Below are positions 9,881-17,858 of a DNA stretch of 64,000 bases, in pieces. The notes under the pieces were generated by a model that saw nothing but the letters and a program-made list of their open reading frames with translations, searched no databases and had not been told where the DNA came from. Positions within the stretch are counted from its first letter, which is position 1, and each line of letters starts with the position of its first letter. The position numbers and the translations under genes are program-made. Source of the DNA: Aeromonas salmonicida subsp. salmonicida (GTDB taxonomy: Bacteria > Pseudomonadota > Gammaproteobacteria > Enterobacterales > Aeromonadaceae); the NCBI RefSeq assembly GCF_001643305.1, contig NZ_LSGW01000066.1, positions 84,215-148,214 on the forward strand. Direction: 5' to 3'.

Positions 9881-10331
9881 TTTTTACCTCTTTCTTTTCA
9901 ATCGAACCAGTCTAACACCCTGAGAGGGTCTGTCTACTGACCGGATATCATTCTGCGGCCCACATCAAACACTGTGCCCAGTTTGAACTCGGGCTATCTT
10001 AGGCCGGCAGGATGAATCATGAATGAACAGTCAAAAAAAGGGGGTCACAATCAAGGACCCCCGAAAAGTAGCATGCTAAGTCCATTGTTGCGGAGCTCGC
10101 AACCTTCACATGCTTGCCAAGTCAGACGAGCAAGGCAGAGGGGCCACACCCGTATAAGTTCTTCAGCACTTGTAGACTGCTTATAAATCAGAAGGTTCAC
10201 CGGATCCAGAGCAGATCCTGAAGATAGCTGTTAATCAGATTACTCCGAGAACAGTGGCCGAGCCAGAAACGGCAATTCTTTTACTTGATCCAGCTCTCAA
10301 AATCCAGCGCTTTGAAACGCTGATAAATTAA
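9881..10331. other. ftsX-rpoH intergenic region
   Basis: About 450 bases without a credible gene. The rpoH-proximal part should carry the rpoH promoters, though I cannot pick confident -35/-10 pairs. A strong hairpin sits at 10033-10062. The ftsX-proximal 270 bases show no ORF with a ribosome binding site on either strand and could be an ftsX 3' untranslated region. Confidence 0.5.
10033..10062 (-). terminator. intrinsic terminator of the ftsYEX transcript
   Basis: On the minus strand GGGGGTC pairs with GACCCCC over a nine-base loop and is followed by seven T's. It lies 270 bases past the ftsX stop and before the rpoH promoter region, so it would isolate rpoH from ftsYEX. Confidence 0.8.
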
Positions 10332-11285
10332 TCAGGATGGTTCTATGTCACGAATGTGGCGATGTACCGAGAACCAGGAGGCGATCAGCCCCAGCAAGGC
10401 ACCCAGCAAGACCAGATTGATCCCGTCTATCGCCCCCATGCCCACCAGCCGGAAATTGCTGTTGTAGAGCCCGGCCAGCTCCTTCACCACCCCCTCGCTC
10501 CAGATCACCATCACTTCGGTCAACCACCAGGCCAGCATGCCGCCGATGACCCCGAACCAGATACCGGTATAAAGGAAGGGACGATGGATGAAGGCGTCAG
10601 TCGCCCCCACCAGCTTGAGCACTTCGATCTCGGAGCGCTGGTTGAGGATGTTCAGGCGCAGGGTATTGCCGACGATCAGCAGCACAGCCGAGAGCAACAG
10701 CACGGCGATGCCTGTGATGGTATGGCGCAGCAGGTTCATGATCCCCTGCAACCGGGTCAGCCACTGCAGATCCAGCTTGCCCTGCTCAACCCCATCTTCA
10801 TTGTTAAGCTTGCCGAGCAGCTCGGCGGCCCCTTCCGGATTCTGCCAGCGGGGATCCGGAATAACGCTCAGCACGGGCGGCAAGGGGTTGCTGTCCAGAT
10901 AGTCGAGGGCATCGCCGAAGCCTGAGATCTCGCGAAACTCTTTCAGCGCCTCCTCCCGGCTCATGTAGGTGACGGATTCCACCTCGGGATAGAGCAGGAT
11001 CCGCTGCTTCATGTCGAGAATGCTCTGCTCTGGCAGATCCTTGCGCAGATAAAGAGAAATCTGGGAGCTGGTCTGCCAGCTGCCTTCCACCACTTCGGCG
11101 TTTTTCAGCAAGACGTGGAAGCAGGAGGGCAATGCCAGACTGACGCCGAGCACCGCCAGGGTCATCAGAGACGCAAGCGGGTTGCGCCACAACTCTCCCA
11201 GGCTGGCAAATGCCTGGCGGACGTGATCAACCCCGTACATCATCAGACGACGCAGCGGTGGCTGTTTATGACGAACGATAGCCAT
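10332..11285 (-). CDS. ftsX: cell division protein FtsX, ABC-type membrane subunit
   Basis: Inner-membrane partner of FtsE. The complex activates septal peptidoglycan hydrolases through EnvC-type adaptors during division. The 317-aa protein has one TM segment after an N-terminal tail (residues about 37-57), a periplasmic domain, then three C-terminal TM segments, the usual FtsX plan. It overlaps ftsE by one base (TGATG), so the two are translationally coupled. Confidence 0.95.
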   Translation of the reverse strand: MAIVRHKQPPLRRLMMYGVDHVRQAFASLGELWRNPLASLMTLAVLGVSLALPSCFHVLLKNAEVVEGSWQTSSQISLYLRKDLPEQSILDMKQRILLYPEVESVTYMSREEALKEFREISGFGDALDYLDSNPLPPVLSVIPDPRWQNPEGAAELLGKLNNEDGVEQGKLDLQWLTRLQGIMNLLRHTITGIAVLLLSAVLLIVGNTLRLNILNQRSEIEVLKLVGATDAFIHRPFLYTGIWFGVIGGMLAWWLTEVMVIWSEGVVKELAGLYNSNFRLVGMGAIDGINLVLLGALLGLIASWFSVHRHIRDIEPS

Positions 11286-11953
11286 CAGAGCTCCTCCCCT
11301 GCCGAGTACATCCGGCCCGCCTTGAGGGTCAGGGTGCGGTAGCGCATACGGGCAATCAGCCCCAGATCATGGGTCGCAATGAGTACCGAGACCCCGAAGC
11401 GGTTGAACTCCTCGAACAGCCGCATGATATCCATGGAGAGCTGGGGATCCAGGTTGCCAGTCGGCTCATCCGCCAGCAGCAACGGCGGCTTGTTGACGAT
11501 GGCACGGGCGATGCCGACCCGCTGCTGCTCACCACCGGAGAGCATACGCGGCTGGTAGCGCTCCTTGCCGAGCAAGCCCACCTTGTCCAGCGCCGCCGCA
11601 ACCCGCTTGTTGATGTCTGCATGACTGTAACCATCGATCACCAGCGGCAGGGCCACGTTGTCAAACACGGTTCTGTCCATCAGCAGACGGTGATCCTGGA
11701 AGATCATGCCGATCTGGCGACGCACATAGGGGATATCCCCCCGCTTGATATGGCTGACATCGTCGCCGTGAAAGAAGACACGGCCATCGGTCGGTCGCTC
11801 CATCACGCCAATAAGCTTCAAAAGGGTACTCTTGCCAGCCCCCGAGTGCCCGGTCAGGAAGGCCATCTCCCCCTTGTGCAGGTGAAAGCTGACCTTCTGC
11901 AACGCCTGATGGCCGCCGCTGTATACCTTGCTGACCTTATCAAAACGAATCAT
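11285..11953 (-). CDS. ftsE: cell division ATP-binding protein FtsE
   Basis: ABC ATPase that drives FtsX. Walker A (GHSGAGKST, near residues 36-44), signature LSGGEQQR and Walker [13 protein letters not shown] are intact, with a switch histidine in ATHD. The 222-aa length is normal. It lies between ftsY and ftsX in one operon. Confidence 0.96.
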   Translation of the reverse strand: MIRFDKVSKVYSGGHQALQKVSFHLHKGEMAFLTGHSGAGKSTLLKLIGVMERPTDGRVFFHGDDVSHIKRGDIPYVRRQIGMIFQDHRLLMDRTVFDNVALPLVIDGYSHADINKRVAAALDKVGLLGKERYQPRMLSGGEQQRVGIARAIVNKPPLLLADEPTGNLDPQLSMDIMRLFEEFNRFGVSVLIATHDLGLIARMRYRTLTLKAGRMYSAGEEL

Positions 11954-11971
11954 AACGGATCCCTGACATTG

Positions 11972-11999
11972 ACATGCCCCGACCTGAGTCGGGGCATGT
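11972..11999. repeat. perfect hairpin between ftsY and ftsE
   Basis: ACATGCCCCGAC and GTCGGGGCATGT form a 12-base stem with a four-base loop in the 51-base ftsY-ftsE spacer. There is no T-run on either strand, so it is more likely an mRNA-stability or attenuation element than a full terminator. Confidence 0.7.
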
Positions 12000-12004
12000 G
12001 GCGC

Positions 12005-13900
12005 TTACTCCTCGCGACTGAAGAGTGCCTCGATAAAGTCGTTGGCGACGAAGGGGCGCAGATCGTCGATCCCCTCGCCCACCCCGATATAACGGATCGG
12101 GATCTGGAACTTGTCGGCCACCGCGAAAATGACGCCGCCCTTGGCGGTGCCATCCAGCTTGGTGAGGACGATACCGTCCAGACCCACGGCTTCGCTGAAC
12201 AGCTTGGCCTGGCTCAGGGCGTTCTGACCGGTGCCTGCATCCAGCGTCAGCATGATCTCGTGAGGTGCTTCTTCATCCAGCTTCTTCATCACCCGCACCA
12301 CTTTCTTGAGCTCTTCCATCAGATTGCTCTTGTTCTGCAGGCGACCGGCAGTATCGGCGATCAGCACGTCGGCACCGCGGGAACGGGCAGCCTCAATGGC
12401 GTCATAGATGACGGAGGCAGAATCGGCACCGGTATGCTGGGCGATCACGGGTATGTTGTTGCGCTGACCCCATACCTGCAGCTGCTCGACGGCAGCGGCA
12501 CGGAAGGTATCGCCAGCGGCCAGCATGACGCTCTTGCCTTCGGCCTGGAACTGCTTGGCCAGCTTGCCGATGGTGGTGGTCTTGCCGACACCGTTCACCC
12601 CGACCATCAGGATCACATAAGGCTTCTTGCTGGTGTCGATCACCAGCGGCTGCTCGACCTGGGCCAGCATGGCGCCCATGTCCTGCTTGAGCAGGCCGTA
12701 GAGTGCCTCGGCATCCTTGAGCTGCTTGCGATCCGCATGCTGCACCAGGCCATCTATGATGCGACGGGTGGTATCGACCCCCAGATCGGCGGTCAGCAGC
12801 TGGGTTTCCAGCTCCTCAAACAGATCGTCATCGATCTTCTTGCCACTGAACAGACCGAAGAAACCGGAACCGATATTCTCTTTGGTACGCACCAGACTGC
12901 GCTTGAGACGGGCAAAGAAACCCTCCCGCTGCGGCTTGTCCTGAGTGTCATCATCCACTTTGGCGGCAAGCGGCAAGGCAGCCAGTGCGGCGGCTTCAGC
13001 CTCCATCTCGGCAACCAGGCGAAGATCTTCCGCTCTCTGGGCCTCTTTGGCGATACGAGCCTCTTCGGCGGCCTGGGCTTCGGCGGCATCTGCGGCCTGC
13101 GCTTCGGCAGCAAGACGAGCGGCTTCTGCGGCCTGCGCTTCGGCAGCAACACGGGCGGCTTCTGCAGCCTGCACTTCGGCAGCAACACGAGCCGCTTCTG
13201 CGGCTTGCGCTTCGGCGGCAACACGAGCCGCTTCTGCGACTTGCGCTTCGGCAGCAACACGAGCCGCTTCTGCGGCTTGCGCTTCGGCAGCAACACGGGC
13301 CACTTCTGCAGCCTGCGCTTCGGCAGCAACACGGGCGGCTTCTACAGCCTGCGCTTCGGCAGCAACACGGGCCGCTTCTGCAGCCTGCGCCTCGGCGACA
13401 ATACGAGCCGCTTCAGCGACTTGCGCTTCGGCAGCAACACGAGCCGCTTCAGCGACTTGCGCTTCGGCAGCAACACGGGCCGCTTCTGCGGCTTGCGCTT
13501 CGGCAGCAACACGGGCGGCTTCTGCAGCCTGTGCCTCGGCGGCAACACGAGCGGTCTCGACAGCCTGTGCCTCAACGCGCGCTTGCTCGATCAGCAATTC
13601 GTTGACGATGACGGGTTCCAGTTCGGAAGCACACTCCTCCACGACCAGCGGAGCCACGTCCAGCTCAGTGGGAGGGCAATCGTCATCATGAAGTGGAGCG
13701 CCAGCATGCAGGGCATCATTTTGTGCACTGGCCGGCAATTCATGCACCACGACCGGCGTAGTATCAGAAACGGGAGCGGGGGAAGCAGTGACCTCAGGCT
13801 CAGCGGTAACAGGGGTGGCTTGGGGTGTCTGTGGTTGGACAGCCTCAGCCTCTTCTTTCTTGCGGCCGAAACCCAGCCAGGAAAACAAACCTTTTGCCAT
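12005..13900 (-). CDS. ftsY: signal recognition particle receptor FtsY with expanded repeat region
   Basis: SRP receptor GTPase that docks ribosome-nascent chain complexes at the inner membrane. At 631 aa it is longer than E. coli FtsY (497 aa). The N-terminal MAKGLFSWLGFGRKK is an amphipathic membrane-targeting segment. An acidic stretch follows, then thirteen 12-residue repeats (ARVAAEAQAAEA-like, residues 117-272). The NG domain is complete: GVNGVGKTTTIGKLAKQF, DTAGR, TKLDGTAKGG, and a C-terminal GVGEGIDDLRPF. First gene of ftsY-ftsE-ftsX. The expanded A domain is the odd feature; the GTPase should be functional. Confidence 0.96.
   Translation of the reverse strand: MAKGLFSWLGFGRKKEEAEAVQPQTPQATPVTAEPEVTASPAPVSDTTPVVVHELPASAQNDALHAGAPLHDDDCPPTELDVAPLVVEECASELEPVIVNELLIEQARVEAQAVETARVAAEAQAAEAARVAAEAQAAEAARVAAEAQVAEAARVAAEAQVAEAARIVAEAQAAEAARVAAEAQAVEAARVAAEAQAAEVARVAAEAQAAEAARVAAEAQVAEAARVAAEAQAAEAARVAAEVQAAEAARVAAEAQAAEAARLAAEAQAADAAEAQAAEEARIAKEAQRAEDLRLVAEMEAEAAALAALPLAAKVDDDTQDKPQREGFFARLKRSLVRTKENIGSGFFGLFSGKKIDDDLFEELETQLLTADLGVDTTRRIIDGLVQHADRKQLKDAEALYGLLKQDMGAMLAQVEQPLVIDTSKKPYVILMVGVNGVGKTTTIGKLAKQFQAEGKSVMLAAGDTFRAAAVEQLQVWGQRNNIPVIAQHTGADSASVIYDAIEAARSRGADVLIADTAGRLQNKSNLMEELKKVVRVMKKLDEEAPHEIMLTLDAGTGQNALSQAKLFSEAVGLDGIVLTKLDGTAKGGVIFAVADKFQIPIRYIGVGEGIDDLRPFVANDFIEALFSREE
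13085..13552 (-). repeat. 13 tandem 36-base coding repeats in ftsY
   Basis: Each 36-base unit encodes about ARVAAEAQAAEA. Thirteen in-frame copies can be counted, with variants such as ARIVAEAQ and ARLAAEAQ. The period keeps alanine and glutamate in helical register, so a long charged helix or TolA-like rod is likely. Copy number may vary between strains because the DNA units are nearly identical. Confidence 0.85.
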
Positions 13901-14011
13901 CTAAAAAATACTCACTTCGTTGGCTGACTGCTAAGATAGCCGTCCCTCGGCGGGTCGGCATAAAAATGAACCGCCTTATACTACCACTTTATTTTCTGAC
14001 GACGAAACGCG

Positions 14012-14641
14012 ATGCCCAGAGTGAAACCCAGCCGTAACATCCCGAACAAGAGCCCGGCCCCGCAGGGGAAATCGGGCTTTGTAAGAATCATCAGCGGCCA
14101 GTGGAAGGGCCGCAAATTGCCGGTCAAGGATGTAGAAGGGCTCAGACCCACCACGGATCGCGTCAAGGAGACCATCTTCAACTGGCTGGCTCCCCATGTG
14201 CGTGGCGTTCGCTGTCTCGATCTGTTTGCCGGCAGCGGCGGCCTGGGGCTGGAGGCGCTGTCGCGCTATGCCGAGCAGGTAACTCTGGTCGAGATGGACA
14301 AAAGTGCCGCCGACCAGATCAGAAAGAACCTGACCGCCCTTGGCAGCAGCAAGGGCCTGGTGATCCAGTCCGATGCCGTCAGTTGGCTGCAAGGCCCGGC
14401 CACCCCGTTCGACCTGGTGTTCCTGGATCCGCCGTTTCGGCGCGAGCTGCTGCCCCGGGTGTGCGATTTGCTGGAACAGCACGGCTGGCTGGCACCGGAT
14501 GCTCTGATCTATCTGGAGCGGGAGAAAGAGATGGCCGACCTGGCGTTGCCCGCCAGCTGGCAACTGCTCAAGGACAAGCAGGCCGGTCAAGTCTGCTATC
14601 AACTCTATCTGCGGGACACCAAGAATGACGCTGCGGTTTAA
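14012..14641 (+). CDS. rsmD: 16S rRNA m2G966 methyltransferase
   Basis: Methylates N2 of G966 in 16S rRNA on the assembled 30S subunit, using SAM. The 209-aa protein shows the SAM motif LDLFAGSGGLGLEAL (residues 69-83) and the catalytic DPPF tetrad (139-142). It is divergent from ftsY, as in E. coli. Its last 25 codons are repeated 131 bases downstream, overlapping the next gene, so the present C-terminus (NDAAV) differs slightly from that second copy (NEAGV). Confidence 0.95.
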   Translation: MPRVKPSRNIPNKSPAPQGKSGFVRIISGQWKGRKLPVKDVEGLRPTTDRVKETIFNWLAPHVRGVRCLDLFAGSGGLGLEALSRYAEQVTLVEMDKSAADQIRKNLTALGSSKGLVIQSDAVSWLQGPATPFDLVFLDPPFRRELLPRVCDLLEQHGWLAPDALIYLEREKEMADLALPASWQLLKDKQAGQVCYQLYLRDTKNDAAV

Positions 14642-14696
14642 ATTCCGTGTAGGAAGGGGAACAAGCGTTGGCCCCTCCCCGTCAATTTAGGCAACG

Positions 14697-14772
14697 ACTC
14701 AAGGGCAAGCAGGCCGGTCAGGTCTGCTATCAACTCTATCTGCGGGAGGTGAGCAATGAAGCGGGTGTTTAA
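14697..14772 (+). pseudogene. duplicated 3' tail of rsmD
   Basis: This 76-base stretch repeats the final 76 bases of rsmD (14566-14641) with a few substitutions. It stays in frame through its own TAA: KQAGQVCYQLYLREVSNEAGV, against KQAGQVCYQLYLRDTKNDAAV in the intact gene. It overlaps the start of the DUF1145 gene. That suggests it is the ancestral rsmD end and the upstream rsmD was replaced or extended later. No start codon of its own. Confidence 0.8.
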
Positions 14773-15070
14773 TCTGTTGGCGATGGGGCTGACCCTGTTC
14801 TTCTGGTTCGGCGTGCTGGTCAGTCTGGTAGCTCCGCTACCCGGCAAGCTGAATGATCTTTTGCCGATCTGCGGCCTGCTCATCGCCCTGGTCCACCTGG
14901 TGCAGGCCAGCATGGTCAAGTCTGCCTGCAAACCCTACTTCGTGGTCACCCGGCTCGAAGTAATACTGATACTGGTGTTCGGCGTCTTCGGCATGGCTGA
15001 TATCCGCGCCCGACTCAAAGCCATCATAGAAGCCAAACAGCATGGCACAGATATCAACAGCACCGACTGA
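14756..15070 (+). CDS. DUF1145 inner-membrane protein (YhhL-like)
   Basis: A 104-aa protein with three hydrophobic segments (about residues 8-28, 34-50 and 66-82), matching the YhhL/DUF1145 family that follows rsmD in enterobacteria. Its function is unknown. A strong GGAGGTGA site precedes the ATG, and this site lies inside the duplicated rsmD tail. It is probably cotranscribed with rsmD. Confidence 0.8.
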   Translation: MKRVFNLLAMGLTLFFWFGVLVSLVAPLPGKLNDLLPICGLLIALVHLVQASMVKSACKPYFVVTRLEVILILVFGVFGMADIRARLKAIIEAKQHGTDINSTD

Positions 15071-15105
15071 TGCCGGCACTGTCATGGTTCAGGAAGGAGT
15101 GCTGG

Positions 15106-15480
15106 TCACTCCTTCTCTTTTTTCCCCACACTGATACCCAGCTTGATCGACAACACGGCGAGCAGCAACAGCATCATGATGAGCGAGAAGAAATTGCTGC
15201 CAAGCTCGGGATACTGCACCTTGACCAGCGCCGCATGCCCGAACCCGCCGATGAAGAAGCAGAGCAGCATGCAAACCGGGGTATTGCCCTCCAGCGAGAC
15301 ATGGCGGTAGTGCTGATAGAGCTGATAAGCCGCCAGCACCAGAGCAATCATGGGAAAGAAGGAAAAGGGCACCGCAGGCTCGGTCAGGGCCGACAGGGCC
15401 GACAGGGAGGCATCGCCACAGATACCAACGAGCAGGGCCAGCAGCAGGGGTTTCTTCGGGATCAGATTCTGGTCATGCAT
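15106..15480 (-). CDS. yijD: YijD family membrane protein (DUF1422)
   Basis: About 124 aa with four predicted membrane segments. The middle block YPELGSNFF matches YijD of E. coli, which lies next to fabR as it does here. The start at 15480 has AGGA nine bases upstream; an ATG at 15492 would add four residues. It follows fabR with a short gap and is probably cotranscribed with it. Function is unknown; the conserved pairing hints at a membrane-lipid role. Confidence 0.85.
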   Translation of the reverse strand: MHDQNLIPKKPLLLALLVGICGDASLSALSALTEPAVPFSFFPMIALVLAAYQLYQHYRHVSLEGNTPVCMLLCFFIGGFGHAALVKVQYPELGSNFFSLIMMLLLLAVLSIKLGISVGKKEKE

Positions 15481-15501
15481 GGAGCTGTCCATCCTGTTGA
15501 C

Positions 15502-16122
15502 TTAAGAGAGAGGTTCACGGCGCTTCTGGTTCTGAACTTCGGCGCCCATGGCGATCATGCGCAGCTGGCGTATGGTGCGATCTGACAGGGCCCGACACTC
15601 CTCGCTCGTCATGTCGAGTGCATCGGCACCGGCGCTGAAGACGATGGTCACCATGGCCTCGGCCTGAATATAGGCCTCCTCCCGCGGAGCCCCCGAGGTC
15701 GCTTCAAGGTAGTCGGTCAGCTCGGCAATGAAGTGCTGGATCTCCCGTGCCACCGCCTGACGAAATGCAGCCGAGGTACCGGAACGCTCCCGCAGCAGCA
15801 GCCGGAAGATATTCGGGTTGTTCTCGACAAATTCCATGAAAGTCTGCACCGAGGTGCTGATGACACTGCCACCACCCGCGATGCGCTGGCGAGCCTGACG
15901 CATCAACTGGCGCAGGGTCAGGCCCCCTTCATCCACCAGCGTCAGGCCCAGCTCCTCCATGTCGCGAAAATGGCGATAGAAGGAGGTCGGTGCTATGCCG
16001 GCCTCCCGAGCTACTTCCCGCAAACTGAGGTTGGAAAAACTGCGATTGGCGCACAGTTGGCTGAACGCCGCATCGATCAGAGTACGCCGGGTTTTTTCTT
16101 TTTGTTGCGCGCGAATACCCAC
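15502..16122 (-). CDS. fabR: TetR-family unsaturated fatty acid repressor FabR
   Basis: Represses unsaturated fatty acid synthesis genes in response to the ratio of unsaturated to saturated acyl-CoA/ACP. The GTG start at 16122 gives [20 protein letters not shown], aligning with E. coli [19 protein letters not shown] lies nine bases upstream. The TetR HTH ([20 protein letters not shown]) and the segment [14 protein letters not shown] are nearly identical to FabR. It is divergent from a fatty acid desaturase whose promoter carries a FabR-like palindrome, so direct control of that gene is likely. Confidence 0.95.
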   Translation of the reverse strand: MGIRAQQKEKTRRTLIDAAFSQLCANRSFSNLSLREVAREAGIAPTSFYRHFRDMEELGLTLVDEGGLTLRQLMRQARQRIAGGGSVISTSVQTFMEFVENNPNIFRLLLRERSGTSAAFRQAVAREIQHFIAELTDYLEATSGAPREEAYIQAEAMVTIVFSAGADALDMTSEECRALSDRTIRQLRMIAMGAEVQNQKRREPLS

Positions 16123-16207
16123 GAAAACAGTCACCTTCAGGTTATCGAGGCCAAATGATAACCCGAAGGCCGAGCCAGGATCAGGTTTGTCTCCTACTTT
16201 TTTACCA

Positions 16208-16236
16208 TTGACCCGAATTCTTGCTACATGGAGAAT
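16208..16236 (+). promoter_or_regulatory. candidate sigma-70 promoter of the desaturase gene
   Basis: TTGACC (16208-16213) and GAGAAT (16231-16236) are separated by 17 bases, 36 bases before the desaturase start codon. The -35 matches the consensus in five of six positions; the -10 is weaker. Confidence 0.55.
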
Positions 16237-16237
16237 G

Positions 16238-16253
16238 GCGCACAGCTGTTCGC
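16238..16253. promoter_or_regulatory. FabR-like operator
   Basis: GCGCACAGCTGTTCGC is a near-perfect palindrome (GCG-N-ACAGCTGT-N-CGC) directly after the candidate -10. It resembles the FabR site of E. coli fabA/fabB (ACA/TGT arms flanked by GCG/CGC), recalled from the literature. Its place over the transcription start predicts repression. Confidence 0.6.
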
Positions 16254-16271
16254 TGAAAGGAACCGAGTGAG

Positions 16272-17390
16272 ATGGAACGCCCACCTATCATCATGACCAA
16301 CACCCTGCTGTTTGCCCTCTCCGGGCTGACCGCACTGATCGCCGTGCCCTGGTACGGTATGACCCATGGCTATGACCTCTGGCAGTGGAGCTGCTTCCTG
16401 CTGCTGTTCTGTTACAGCGGCATCTCCATCACAGCCGGTTATCACCGCCTCTGGTCGCACAAGGCCTACAAGGCCCACCGGATCCTGCAGTGGATCTTCG
16501 CCATCGGCGGCGCCCTCGCCCTGCAGAACTCGGCCCTGCACTGGTCTTCCGACCATCGCCGTCACCATCGCCATGTGGATGACAACCTGAAGGATCCCTA
16601 CAGCGCGGGTCGCGGCTTCTGGTATTCACACATTGGCTGGATGCTGCGCGAGTACCAACGCGAGATCTATAACGATTACAGCAACGTGCGGGATCTGCAG
16701 AACAACCCCATCGTTGCCTTCCAGCACAAGCACTATCTGGCGCTGACCCTGGCCACCAATCTGGGCATTCCGCTGCTGCTGGGGCTTGTCCACGGCGATC
16801 TGCTCGGCATGCTGCTGCTGGCAGGGGTGCTGCGCATGGTGATGACCCACCACACCACCTTCTTCATCAACTCCCTGGCCCACATCTGGGGCAGTCAGCC
16901 ATTTACTGACCGCAACACGGCAAGGGACAACGGCATCCTGGCCTTCTTCACCTTCGGCGAGGGTTATCACAACTTCCACCACCTGTTCGAAAACGACTAC
17001 CGCAACGGCATCCGCTGGTGGCAGTTCGATCCCACCAAGTGGCTGATCCGCAGCGCCTCCTGGTGCGGGCTGGCCCGGGATCTGAGGTCCTGCCCGGAAG
17101 AGCGGATCGAACAGGCAAGACTTGAGATGCAACTCAAGCGCGCCCAGGCCAAATTGCGCAAACGCGAAGACAGGGAGCTGTGGCAGGCATTGTTGCAGGA
17201 GGAGTACGACAAACTGAGCCAGCAGTTGCAGCTCTACTATGCCAGCCGCAAGTCTCTGCTGGAGCAGCGCAAACGCAAGGCGCTGGCCAGCTACGATAAG
17301 CTGAAACTGCAACTGGAATATCGCAACCTGCACGACGGCTTCGTTGCCAGCAAGCGCAACTGGAGCCGGTTGCTGGCGGGCATCGCCTGA
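16272..17390 (+). CDS. membrane fatty acid (acyl-CoA) delta-9 desaturase
   Basis: Di-iron oxygen-dependent desaturase that puts a double bond into acyl chains at the inner membrane. The three histidine boxes are HRLWSH (58-63), HRRHH (95-99) and HNFHH (233-237), with four hydrophobic segments around them. A C-terminal Lys/Arg/Gln-rich extension (about residues 285-360) looks like a coiled coil. AAAGGAA precedes the ATG. The divergent fabR and the operator between them imply control by membrane lipid saturation, so the cell has an aerobic route beside FabA/FabB. Confidence 0.92.
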   Translation: MERPPIIMTNTLLFALSGLTALIAVPWYGMTHGYDLWQWSCFLLLFCYSGISITAGYHRLWSHKAYKAHRILQWIFAIGGALALQNSALHWSSDHRRHHRHVDDNLKDPYSAGRGFWYSHIGWMLREYQREIYNDYSNVRDLQNNPIVAFQHKHYLALTLATNLGIPLLLGLVHGDLLGMLLLAGVLRMVMTHHTTFFINSLAHIWGSQPFTDRNTARDNGILAFFTFGEGYHNFHHLFENDYRNGIRWWQFDPTKWLIRSASWCGLARDLRSCPEERIEQARLEMQLKRAQAKLRKREDRELWQALLQEEYDKLSQQLQLYYASRKSLLEQRKRKALASYDKLKLQLEYRNLHDGFVASKRNWSRLLAGIA

Positions 17391-17416
17391 GTTACAGGCC
17401 CCGCCACAGCACACAG

Positions 17417-17440
17417 AGACCGCCAACCGGCGGTCTTTTT
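17417..17440 (+). terminator. terminator of the desaturase gene
   Basis: GACCGCC/GGCGGTC stem with a four-base loop, followed by five T's, 30 bases past the stop codon. Confidence 0.85.
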
Positions 17441-17467
17441 ATGGACACAAACTTGGGGTCTGGCCAT

Positions 17468-17498
17468 AAAAAATGGGGTGACATTTCCATGTCACCCC
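17468..17498 (-). terminator. possible terminator in the cls 3' region
   Basis: GGGGTGACA and TGTCACCCC form a nine-base stem with a six-base loop. On the minus strand it is followed by ATTTTTT. It is far (360 bases) from the cls stop, and the arms resemble repetitive-element palindromes. Confidence 0.5.
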
Positions 17499-17858
17499 CT
17501 CGCAAATAGCATGTTCCATATTGGAGTCCGGTCCTGCCGGGTTCTGCCCTGTTTCTTGAGTTTCCGCTACCCATCCGAATCAGGTGCCTGCTGGAGCGAT
17601 CCAACTGGCGGTTCCCTTCACGACCTTTTTCCACACGACGGACGAGCCGCCGTGTTTGTCCTTGCGATTGAAATATTACGCACATAAATAAAATAAAAAA
17701 CCGTTTTATTCAGTCTGCCATGCAAGCGACAGTGCGCTACCAGGATTCCTACACAAGAACAATCTGATTAAAAACAATACGATAAGATAGAATATCGCCT
17801 TTGGATGGCAAACGTTATCCTCTAAGGCGCACAAGGCTTTACGAGATCTCGCACACGC

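Larger units (their letters stand above)
17391..17858. other. intergenic region between desaturase and cls with hairpins
   Basis: The first 50 bases hold the desaturase terminator. Beyond it is a second strong inverted repeat at 17475-17498, then about 360 bases with no ORF that has a ribosome binding site. The segment 17685-17800 is AT-rich. It could be the cls 3' untranslated region or the remains of a repetitive element. Confidence 0.45.

Noticed and set aside
13085..13552. Regular 36-base repeats that could suggest a CRISPR array
   Set aside because: The units are directly adjacent without spacers and encode an in-frame repeat in FtsY.
11369..13927. 852-codon plus-strand ORF with repeated GLRFGSNTGR-like units
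   Set aside because: It is the complement of ftsE/ftsY. The repeats mirror the FtsY alanine repeats, and the reverse-strand genes carry all catalytic motifs.
17392..17685. 97-codon minus-strand ORF
   Set aside because: It crosses two terminator hairpins and has an Arg-rich translation without a family.
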